A DNA stretch of 8,008 nucleotides, taken from contig JAQUHL010000076.1 in NCBI GenBank assembly GCA_028683635.1, positions 1 to 8,008 of the forward strand. Direction: 5' to 3'. The position numbers and the translations under genes are program-made. Position 1 is the first letter of the stretch, and each line of letters begins with the position of its first letter. The notes under the pieces are model-generated. The model did not search any database, was not told the origin of the DNA, and was given only the letters and a program-made list of their open reading frames with translations. This document shows positions 1-5,346 of the stretch, in pieces. Origin of the DNA: Candidatus Cloacimonadota bacterium (GTDB taxonomy: Bacteria; Cloacimonadota; Cloacimonadia; Cloacimonadales; Cloacimonadaceae).

Positions 1-1553
1 ACCCATTGATTGTCTTTCCATTCGCCAAAAGTCTGGACGATTGGAATAAAGGTGGTGCGGGGCGTTCTTTCGTTGCATTTCAATCTCGTCTGTTTGTATT
101 GATATATTAATTGATTATCAATCCTCGTTTGAAGTGCATAATGGTCGTTTGTATCGTCAGAATTATATACTATTGATGATTTAACGGGATAGATATCCGG
201 CAGGATGATTTCCGGTTTGACGCTATCCATAAAACACCTCACGTGGTCATAGTACTTCCCGGAAGGCATGGGTATCTTTCTATGATCCGTATCATAAGCT
301 GCTGTGATGATGTTGGGATTGGGGATTGGAACACCTGAATTCGCTATGTAGGTATGCACTCTATCATACGAGTGAAATTGTCCCAGTTTGGGCTCGCAGC
401 GGCTATACATGTGTTTGATGATATCATTCCCATTCAGGGATTGAAGATAATCTATGCGGTTGTTGATATTAGTTGTGTAGCCTGTTACATCATTCATCAT
501 ATCGTAATGCATCTGATCTTCGTATTCTATATAGTCCAGGTAAAGATCACAATTCCCATGCCAATACACCCAGGGATTAAGATTTTCCAGTACATATCTG
601 AACTCTCTTACTGCTGATATCAGGTTTAGACTTAACAAATCCGCATAACTGATCTTGATTTCAATATCGAAATATCCCATCGGGCTTCCCAAAGCCAGAA
701 AATCGTCATAATGAAAGGTGGTTGTATCACTGCACGCTGGATCATAGTCGCAACAATGATTCACAAAAGCCGTACCGTTAGCTGTTTCACCTTTTGTAGT
801 GAAACTTAGAAGTTGAGTGGTTCCACTAATGGAAGGAGCAAAATTATCCATCCTTAGCTTGAACCTAATGTATAAGTAGCGGCTTTGGTTACTGGAAGGA
901 GTATCACCTTCACCACGCCGATCATGATAAATCCAGAATTCGTCTCCTAACCTCTTATTCTCAGCTAATCCGATGTGCAACCACCGCCAGCGGATATCGG
1001 TATAGGCGTATCCACAATCGGTGTTAGTACGATTACATCTCCAGTATGCATCATTTGAATTTGGAACATGCTCAGAAAAACCCACCCTGGGTATTGTTGT
1101 TTGCTCTTCCTCAGTCTCATAGCTCTCATCGTGCGAACAATACCAGTTCATGTCTTCGTTACCAAAATCGATATCGTCGCTGCCACTGAACTCAGCTTCA
1201 AACTTAAGATAGCTGCTGGTTGTTAGAGCGGTAGTGTTATAGTTGTTATAGTTAGTTGGATTAGATACTGGATAATCCAGATCAGCGACTATCGCATGTA
1301 AATTATCACTTTGCAGCATAGCCAATATATTGCCCAAAGGATTATTGGAATTTTGGTTTGTAATCTGAACAATGTTGTAGCCCATATCTTTGATAAGAGA
1401 AATACTTTGTTCGATTTCGTCTTCGTCATAATATTGGTCACACAGATAGGAATATACACCAAGCGGATAATGCTCGTAGGATACGGCGTAAGCCGATGTG
1501 AAAAGCAGTGCGCAGATCAGCATCAGGCACATATATTTGATGCAGTTTTTCAT
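1..1553 (-). CDS. Secreted Cys-rich protein, probable TIM-barrel (glycoside-hydrolase-like), partial
   Basis: An open frame runs from ATG at 1553 to the left window edge, giving 517 residues with the C-terminus missing. ATG at 1556 directly precedes it in frame; I prefer 1553 because AGAAGGAG (1567-1560) then lies 6 nt upstream instead of 3. Residues 1-23 form a signal peptide ending AYA|VS, so the protein is exported. Residues 31-92 read as alternating strands and helices (LGVYSYL, a helix with DEIEQSISLIKDMG, then NIVQIT and AIVADLD), as at the start of a TIM barrel. Residues about 115-345 are beta-rich, ending in LYLDYIEYED as many carbohydrate-binding modules do. Barrel-like segments resume with PEIILPDIYP (448-457) and IPIVQTFGEW (503-512). 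Cysteines cluster around 139-180, 267-274 and 335-386. It follows the FG-GAP gene by 9-12 bases and is surely in its operon. A polysaccharide-degrading role is inference from fold pattern only; I cannot name a family or catalytic residues. Confidence 0.8.
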   Translation of the reverse strand, partial: MKNCIKYMCLMLICALLFTSAYAVSYEHYPLGVYSYLCDQYYDEDEIEQSISLIKDMGYNIVQITNQNSNNPLGNILAMLQSDNLHAIVADLDYPVSNPTNYNNYNTTALTTSSYLKFEAEFSGSDDIDFGNEDMNWYCSHDESYETEEEQTTIPRVGFSEHVPNSNDAYWRCNRTNTDCGYAYTDIRWRWLHIGLAENKRLGDEFWIYHDRRGEGDTPSSNQSRYLYIRFKLRMDNFAPSISGTTQLLSFTTKGETANGTAFVNHCCDYDPACSDTTTFHYDDFLALGSPMGYFDIEIKISYADLLSLNLISAVREFRYVLENLNPWVYWHGNCDLYLDYIEYEDQMHYDMMNDVTGYTTNINNRIDYLQSLNGNDIIKHMYSRCEPKLGQFHSYDRVHTYIANSGVPIPNPNIITAAYDTDHRKIPMPSGKYYDHVRCFMDSVKPEIILPDIYPVKSSIVYNSDDTNDHYALQTRIDNQLIYQYKQTRLKCNERTPRTTFIPIVQTFGEWKDNQW

Positions 1554-1559
1554 CATGAT

Positions 1560-1567
1560 CTCCTTCT
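1560..1567 (-). promoter_or_regulatory. Ribosome binding site overlapping upstream stop codon
   Basis: Read on the minus strand this is AGAAGGAG, 6 nt before ATG 1553 and 3 nt before ATG 1556. Its first two bases are the last two bases of the TAG stop codon (1568-1566) of the FG-GAP gene. Ribosomes ending the first gene are therefore placed to start the second, which suggests translational coupling. Confidence 0.8.
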
Positions 1568-3215
1568 AAAAAAGTGTAAACTTTTGGGTGGTTAAAGGTT
1601 TGCCATCCTGGGATACCCGGAGGATGTACACTCCTTTTTCCCGGGAACCGGTTTCGAGGGTGAATTCTCCTTCCTGTAGCTTGGAGTTGGGAACGGAAGT
1701 CGAAAGCAGTTTCTGACCACGGAGATTGTAGATTTCCAGTTTCAAGCTATTTGCTTTTTGATAACCTGCACCCTGAAATTGGATATTCAGGCTGCCTTGC
1801 GTTGCTGCGTGGGGATTGGGATAAATCCCGGTCTGCCAGTCATCATTGTTTGGCGCAGGCATCGTCTCGTCCTCATTAGCTGTGGTGGTCTCATGCAAAT
1901 CCGGACTGCCGGCAAGGATATACACCCGACCTGTTTCGTTATGGTCATTGGAAGCCCACCAGGGAGCTCCGACTGCCACGTCACAATAGCCGTCTGCATT
2001 GAAATCCCCGGTTGCTTTTGACCAACCGTAATTCATCGCATAGTACCCTTCCATCCCCAAGCGGAGATAATCCATCGAGGCATTCATATTCGCACCTCCC
2101 ATCCATAGATAGGTATAGCCGTCATAGAATCCTGCATTACTTTTAAAACTCAACACATCCTGATACCCATCTCCGTTCAGATCGCCGTGGATGAAAGGAT
2201 ACCCGGTGCCAACTTCAGACAACTGATGGGAAAGATAGTTAAACACACCGGAAAGTTCGAGACTCCAGGTAGCAGTAATGTCTTCTCCACCCAGCCACAT
2301 AGGCTGGGAATAGCTATTCACCCCTCCCCAACTCACGAAATCATCATAGCCATCACCATTGACATCACCGAGCGGGCAAGACCAGGATTTGATGATTTGA
2401 TTGGAGTCTTCGCAGATCACCAAGCTGTCTGTTACTGGAAAAGTGGGACTGCCATAATAAAGAACCAGCCTATCGTGAGTTTCACCCATGGGATTGATAG
2501 GCATATGAAGTATGCAGTCATCATACCCATCACTATTAATATCACCAATACCACATAAACGCGTTAATCGTTGACCATTTTGGGTGCTGGCAAATGGAAC
2601 TGGATCTTCAGTACAGTCATCCCATATTTCGACAATCTTGTTACCATCTGAATAGTGGACTGTTAGCGATATATCGTCTTTCCCATCTCCGTTAACATCA
2701 CCTAATGGAATGAATAACAATCCATCAACTACCTCAGAATACGGATACACTAATAAGATGTCTGGAGTTGTTTGGGGATTTGTTCTTCCGAAATATATTG
2801 CAACCTGAGTGTCGTAATATTCTGTTCGCTGATACATTATCAGGTCTTCTTCTCCATCTCCGTTAACATCTCCGGCATTGAAAACATTTGCATGTTGCCC
2901 CATATGCCAATTATATGCTCCCGGGATCACCAGATCAGCCACATTATCAAAATCAGGGCCTCCCCAATAGAAGTAGAGCTTGCCCCAACGGTTCTGATCT
3001 GCAAACACCTGATCCGGGTTCCAACTTCCTGAGGATACCACCAGATCCATATATCCATCTCCATTGAAATCCAGGCTGGCAAGCGATTCTCCAAATTCAC
3101 ATCCGTTGAATTCACCACTCATATAGGTCATTACATCAAGATGATTCGGAGTGGACGAAAGCAGCCCTGCCAGCATCAGCAGCAGGCACAGCAGAAGTAC
3201 TCTGGATTTAGTCAT
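1566..3215 (-). CDS. Secreted FG-GAP seven-bladed beta-propeller protein with type IX-style C-terminal sorting domain
   Basis: 549 residues. A basic tip (TKSR) followed by a hydrophobic stretch over residues 6-20 is a signal peptide. Seven Ca-binding motifs of form D-x-N-x-D-G-x-x-D start at residues 49, 116, 173, 225, 284, 345 and 404, spaced 52-67 residues. This is the FG-GAP/VCBS repeat of integrin-alpha-type propellers, and the count fits a complete seven-bladed ring. An acidic, Thr-rich linker (441-463) leads to a C-terminal domain of about 85 residues with YPNP (465-468), LEIYNLRGQKL (493-503), GVYILRV (528-534) and TQKFTLF (543-549). This is the pattern of the Por/type IX secretion sorting domain (TIGR04183 type), which is removed on export to the cell surface. 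Such propellers typically bind proteins or glycans; the ligand here is unknown. The start is supported by AGGAGG at 3227-3222. It is the first gene of a two-gene minus-strand unit. Some motifs vary (N-S-D at 225, N-A-D at 404) but keep the Asp ligands. Confidence 0.92.
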   Translation of the reverse strand: MTKSRVLLLCLLLMLAGLLSSTPNHLDVMTYMSGEFNGCEFGESLASLDFNGDGYMDLVVSSGSWNPDQVFADQNRWGKLYFYWGGPDFDNVADLVIPGAYNWHMGQHANVFNAGDVNGDGEEDLIMYQRTEYYDTQVAIYFGRTNPQTTPDILLVYPYSEVVDGLLFIPLGDVNGDGKDDISLTVHYSDGNKIVEIWDDCTEDPVPFASTQNGQRLTRLCGIGDINSDGYDDCILHMPINPMGETHDRLVLYYGSPTFPVTDSLVICEDSNQIIKSWSCPLGDVNGDGYDDFVSWGGVNSYSQPMWLGGEDITATWSLELSGVFNYLSHQLSEVGTGYPFIHGDLNGDGYQDVLSFKSNAGFYDGYTYLWMGGANMNASMDYLRLGMEGYYAMNYGWSKATGDFNADGYCDVAVGAPWWASNDHNETGRVYILAGSPDLHETTTANEDETMPAPNNDDWQTGIYPNPHAATQGSLNIQFQGAGYQKANSLKLEIYNLRGQKLLSTSVPNSKLQEGEFTLETGSREKGVYILRVSQDGKPLTTQKFTLF

Positions 3216-3221
3216 CTTTTA

Positions 3222-3227
3222 CCTCCT
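3222..3227 (-). promoter_or_regulatory. Strong ribosome binding site of the FG-GAP gene
   Basis: Minus-strand AGGAGG, 6 nt before ATG at 3215. It is a full match to the anti-Shine-Dalgarno sequence and fixes the start of the propeller protein ahead of its signal peptide. Confidence 0.85.
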
Positions 3228-3270
3228 GTGGCTAAGTTTCAGAATAAAAATCCAGATTTCTGGTCAAGAT

Positions 3271-3320
3271 AATTATCGCCTTTATATATATAGTGTGTGA
3301 AATCAAAAAGTTTTATCCAC
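3271..3320 (-). promoter_or_regulatory. Possible promoter of the secreted-protein operon
   Basis: On the minus strand, TTTTTG and then TATAAA, separated by 17 nt that themselves contain alternating TA, read as weak -35 and -10 boxes. The TATA tract lies at 3292-3284, about 70 nt before the FG-GAP start. Alternating TA tracts give several registers for the -10, and the -35 is poor, so this is only a candidate. Confidence 0.25.
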
Positions 3321-3435
3321 TTAAGTCTGGATCTTCTTGTGGTATATGCAAATATAGCATTTTTTCGTTTGTTGATTCCACTGCTATACACTCCTTTGGA
3401 ACAATTGTGCAAAAAATACCGGATGGAACACCCTC

Positions 3436-3479
3436 AGCTTAGTGTGAGCTTAGCGTGAGCATCGTGTGAACAATGCGTG
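3436..3479 (+). repeat. Four imperfect 11-bp tandem units inside the palindrome arm
   Basis: Four units follow without gaps: agcttagtgtg (3436-3446), agcttagcgtg (3447-3457), agcatcgtgtg (3458-3468) and aacaatgcgtg (3469-3479). Each ends in GTG, and the similarity decays from left to right. Because of the palindrome, the complementary copies (except the first part of unit one) recur in inverted order up to 3524. The 11-bp period places each GTG on roughly the same face of the helix. Confidence 0.7.
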
Positions 3480-3524
3480 GAATTCCACGCATTGTTCACA
3501 CGATGCTAACGCTAAGCTCACACT
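3441..3524. repeat. 84-bp near-perfect palindrome (42-bp arms)
   Basis: The left arm 3441-3482 is the reverse complement of the right arm 3483-3524 at 41 of 42 positions. The only mismatch is G at 3457 against A at 3508. The arms meet with no spacer at GAATTC (3480-3485). Pairing breaks at 3440/3525. No T-tract follows on either strand, and the flanking genes are divergent, so a terminator role is unlikely. The element could form a cruciform in DNA or a long hairpin in RNA. Confidence 0.97.
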
Positions 3525-3572
3525 TATCTCAAAGAAAACAAATAACTTGAGAGGATGTTTGTAGCAAAGCCT

Positions 3573-3602
3573 AAAAAAAACTTGAAAAAAAACTGAAAAA
3601 AA
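3573..3602 (+). promoter_or_regulatory. Three phased A-tracts (predicted curved DNA)
   Basis: Runs of 8, 8 and 7 A (3573-3580, 3585-3592, 3596-3602) have centres about 12 and 10.5 bases apart, close to one helical turn. Phased A-tracts of this kind bend DNA and often act as UP elements or sites for nucleoid proteins. They lie upstream of the TATATATA tract at 3630, consistent with a plus-strand promoter. Confidence 0.6.
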
Positions 3603-3603
3603 C

Positions 3604-3638
3604 TTGCGTAACCCCAATAACGTCTTCCATATATATAT
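3604..3638 (+). promoter_or_regulatory. Possible promoter for the 148-residue gene
   Basis: TTGCGT at 3604-3609 resembles a -35 box. TATATA follows from 3630, a spacing of 20 nt that is longer than the usual 16-18. The A-tracts directly upstream would suit an UP element. The untranslated leader would be about 140 nt. This is a weak call. Confidence 0.3.
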
Positions 3639-3654
3639 AGAGGGATTTTTTTTC

Positions 3655-3691
3655 AGGAGGTTTTTTGCATAAAGTGCTCCGGCAGGCGTAA
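3655..3691 (+). other. Orphan AGGAGG followed by a possible 8-codon leader peptide
   Basis: AGGAGG at 3655-3660 is a perfect ribosome binding site 125 bases before the next gene. The only start at a workable spacing is TTG at 3665 (4 nt away), which opens an 8-codon frame (M-H-K-V-L-R-Q-A) closed by TAA at 3689-3691. The spacing is short and the start is non-ATG, so translation is uncertain. TAAACC (3689-3694) can pair with GGTTTA (3719-3724), placing a possible hairpin right at the stop. Confidence 0.25.
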
Positions 3692-3771
3692 ACCCTTGTG
3701 GATTATGCTTCAAACGTCGGTTTATGTACATCCTAACCACTGGAAAATTGCTTCCCCAAAGAAAAAACATT

Positions 3772-3776
3772 GGAGG
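3772..3776 (+). promoter_or_regulatory. Ribosome binding site deciding start at 3786
   Basis: GGAGG lies 9 nt before ATG 3786. The reading frame stays open upstream to a TTG at 3696, but that start has no Shine-Dalgarno sequence and its 30 extra residues look unlike the rest of the protein. The start at 3786 is therefore preferred. Confidence 0.8.
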
Positions 3777-3785
3777 AAACTCATC

Positions 3786-4232
3786 ATGAAAGTAGGATTG
3801 AAATTCAATCAGAAGTACTATTCCGGCAATCTGGACGGCCTGGTTTATTATTATAACCCAAAGCTGAAAATGATGATTGCCAGACGCAAACCCGAGAGGG
3901 GAAAACCCAATCCTGCAAGCTCCCGGCTTGCGGAGATAAATAAAAATCTGAAAGCTTTGAATCCCTCATTGGCATACCGGGGAAATCTGACGCTCTATAT
4001 CGAGCTTGCTCAAAATGCCAATGTGGTGAGGGGGCTCACAAACTGGTATTCGCTCTATATGAAGATCATGTGGAGCCTGAAGCGAAAATACCCGCAAAGC
4101 ATTGACCTGAAAACTATCAGCAAAGAGCAAATCCACAGTGGTGACCTTTCCTGCAGAAGCATCAAAGCGGCGGTTGAGGATGGTTTGATCCCGCCTGTGA
4201 AGGGCTATGAATTGCTCGATGCACTGATCTGA
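3786..4232 (+). CDS. Small basic protein of unknown function (148 residues)
   Basis: I do not recognise this protein. It has no signal peptide and no membrane segment, so it is probably cytoplasmic. It is rich in Lys, Arg, Tyr and Asn. Residues 1-35 look like beta-hairpins (KVGLKFNQKYYSGNLDGLVYYYN). They are followed by a basic patch MMIARRKPERGKPNP (29-43), then SRLAEINKNLKAL and helices to about residue 107, and a C-terminal helical part with IKAAVEDGLIPPVKGYELLDALI (126-148). The order G-x-x-x-G-x-V-x-Y, R-R-K-P and N-P-A-S-S recalls small phage-type or DUF6266-like proteins (SGxxG...RxKP...NPxTxxQ). That is a weak resemblance, not an assignment. The basic patch would suit nucleic-acid binding. 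The gene stands alone between two structured gaps, with its own ribosome binding site and probably its own long leader. Confidence 0.75.
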   Translation: MKVGLKFNQKYYSGNLDGLVYYYNPKLKMMIARRKPERGKPNPASSRLAEINKNLKALNPSLAYRGNLTLYIELAQNANVVRGLTNWYSLYMKIMWSLKRKYPQSIDLKTISKEQIHSGDLSCRSIKAAVEDGLIPPVKGYELLDALI

Positions 4233-4256
4233 GAAATGAATTGACGTGATGCTGCG

Positions 4257-4282
4257 TTCACTGGAGTATGCCACCCAGTGAA
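4257..4282 (+). repeat. 8-bp stem hairpin after the 148-residue gene
   Basis: TTCACTGG (4257-4264) and CCAGTGAA (4275-4282) are perfect complements around a 10-nt loop, 25 nt after the stop at 4232. No T-run follows, so it is not a clear rho-independent terminator. It may still protect the 3' end of the transcript. A second CCAGTGAA at 4387-4394 could pair with the same left arm instead. Confidence 0.5.
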
Positions 4283-4322
4283 GAAAATGTGATTTGTTTG
4301 AGATGATGTTATATGGATTTTG

Positions 4323-4410
4323 CATTGAAATGACATAATCTGTTCCCGCCTACCACCCATGTTCGAATGGGGCGCTGCCCCATACCCCAGTGAATGATGC
4401 CATTTCAATG
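4323..4410. repeat. 88-base nested inverted repeat upstream of the GNAT gene
   Basis: The outer arms are 4323-4336 and 4397-4410: a perfect 10-bp pairing of CATTGAAATG with CATTTCAATG, extended to 13 of 14 positions. Inside, ATGGGGC (4367-4373) and GCCCCAT (4377-4383) form a perfect 7-bp stem with a 3-base loop. CCCAT at 4356-4360 can compete for the same ATGGG. The GC-rich core in AT-rich flanks looks like a dispersed palindromic element or a structured leader. I see no target-site duplication. Confidence 0.6.
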
Positions 4411-4453
4411 TGACTTCTGAATCAACTTCGATCATTGTAAAGTCAATCTACAC

Positions 4454-4459
4454 AAGGAG
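4454..4459 (+). promoter_or_regulatory. Ribosome binding site deciding start at 4467
   Basis: AAGGAG lies 7 nt before ATG 4467. An in-frame ATG at 4410 would add 19 residues but has no such site, and it lies inside the inverted repeat. Start 4467 also matches the family's usual N-terminus, which begins MKIIDLT. Confidence 0.85.
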
Positions 4460-4466
4460 CATAGCA

Positions 4467-5255
4467 ATGAAAATCATTGATCTGACAAATGAGCATCTGG
4501 AGGACTTTCTGATTTGTTTGGAAGATTGGTCGGACTATATGGCTGTATCCGGTGTTCATAAGCGGGAGTGGGTTAAGCGAATGCTACCCTTGGGATTACG
4601 GGTAAAGCTTGCCCTTGGCGATGATGGCATTCTGGCAGGATTCATTCAATATGCACCGATCGAGCATTCCTTTGTACTCGGCAAAGATCTCTATTTTGTG
4701 TTTTGCATCTGGATTCATGGCCATAAGGCCGGAAGGGGAGACCTCACCGGAAAGGGCATGGGCAAAGCCTTGCTGAAAGCTGCGGAAGAGGATGCCAAAG
4801 CTCTGGGAAGCAAAGGACTGGTTGTTTGGGGAATTGATGCCCCATTCTGGATGACTGCGGCCTGGTTCGAAAAGCACGGCTATGAAGCTTGCGACAGGCA
4901 GGAAGGAATGGTGCTTCTTATCAAGAAGTTTGCAGATGATGCACAAGCTCCCAGTTGGGTAACAGAAACAAAGATCCCTCCCGTTGATCCTGGAGTTCTC
5001 ACGATTCATGCCTTCAAGCAGGGATGGTGCCCGGGGCAAAATGCCACGTACGAAAATGCCAAAGCGGTAGCTGCTGAATTTGGAGCCAGAGTTCGCTTTG
5101 TGGAATATGACACGCAGGATCGCAAGATCTTTGCAGAGTGGGGACATAGCGACATAATCTTCCTTGATGATCAACCTCTTACGTGGGGTCCTCCCCTGAG
5201 CAAAGATCAGATCAGGGAAAAGGTTCTTGCTCATTTGCAAGCCACTGGAAAATGA
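4467..5255 (+). CDS. yoaP: GNAT N-acetyltransferase with C-terminal thioredoxin-like YoaP domain
   Basis: 262 residues, predicted cytoplasmic. Residues 1-155 form a GNAT acetyltransferase. CLEDWSDYM, LRVKLALGDDG and FIQYAPIEHSFV precede the acetyl-CoA loop GRGDLTGKGMGKALL (89-103), which carries the Q/R-x-x-G-x-G/A-type signature as GKGMGK. WFEKHGYE (133-140) is the usual GNAT C-terminal strand region. Residues about 177-258 resemble a thioredoxin fold with GWCPGQN (186-192) where CxxC would be, so only one active-site Cys (Cys188) remains, followed by VRFVEYDTQDR and a GPP loop. This two-domain layout and length match the Bacillus YoaP family as I remember it. The symbol denotes the family, and the substrate is not known. 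It lies 91 bases upstream of gatE on the same strand, with no clear terminator between them, so cotranscription is possible. Confidence 0.88.
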   Translation: MKIIDLTNEHLEDFLICLEDWSDYMAVSGVHKREWVKRMLPLGLRVKLALGDDGILAGFIQYAPIEHSFVLGKDLYFVFCIWIHGHKAGRGDLTGKGMGKALLKAAEEDAKALGSKGLVVWGIDAPFWMTAAWFEKHGYEACDRQEGMVLLIKKFADDAQAPSWVTETKIPPVDPGVLTIHAFKQGWCPGQNATYENAKAVAAEFGARVRFVEYDTQDRKIFAEWGHSDIIFLDDQPLTWGPPLSKDQIREKVLAHLQATGK

Positions 5256-5346
5256 TGCTCCTGCCCTGAAAATGGGAAAAACTGCTGGACACAAAGAGGC
5301 ATAGAAAGTGAAGGGGTTTCAAAGATAATCATGTAAGGATAAATTG
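5256..5346 (+). other. Short gap between the GNAT gene and gatE
   Basis: 91 bases without a gene. I see no stem followed by a T-run and no good promoter hexamer pair. Readthrough from the GNAT gene into gatED is therefore possible, but so is a weak promoter I cannot recognise in this organism. Confidence 0.4.
5335..5339 (+). promoter_or_regulatory. Ribosome binding site of gatE
   Basis: AAGGA lies 7 nt before ATG 5347. TTG at 5344 is also in frame and immediately precedes it, but ATG is the better start codon at this spacing. Confidence 0.7.

Larger units (their letters stand above)
3216..3785. other. Divergent intergenic region, no convincing gene
   Basis: About 570 bases separate the minus-strand FG-GAP gene from the plus-strand 148-residue gene. 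The region is AT-rich, and no frame carries a protein-like sequence. It contains a long palindrome, helically phased A-tracts, TATATATA tracts near 3284-3292 and 3630-3638, and an orphan AGGAGG at 3655. The promoters of both flanking units should lie here. No hexamer pair is good enough to place either with certainty. Confidence 0.75.

Noticed and set aside
3252..3263. CCAGA-TT-TCTGG hairpin followed on the minus strand by a T-rich stretch
   Set aside because: A 5-bp stem with a 2-base loop is too small for a terminator, and it sits in the leader of the FG-GAP gene, where termination makes little sense.
3737..3748. 12-bp direct repeat CCACTGGAAAAT, also at 5242-5253
   Set aside because: One or two exact 12-mers are expected by chance in 8 kb, and the copies lie in unrelated contexts (leader and coding end).
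3450..3770. 106-codon minus-strand frame through the palindrome and A-tracts
   Set aside because: Its sequence is a translation of the A-tracts (Phe runs) and of the palindrome. It has no ribosome binding site and overlaps the start of the plus-strand gene.
3696..3785. Upstream extension of the 148-residue protein from TTG at 3696
   Set aside because: No ribosome binding site precedes it, whereas GGAGG stands 9 nt before ATG 3786.
4361..4368. GTTCGAAT, resembling a tRNA T-loop
   Set aside because: No matching 5-bp T-stem, acceptor stem or anticodon arm can be built around it. The bases are better explained by the CCCAT/ATGGG pairing.
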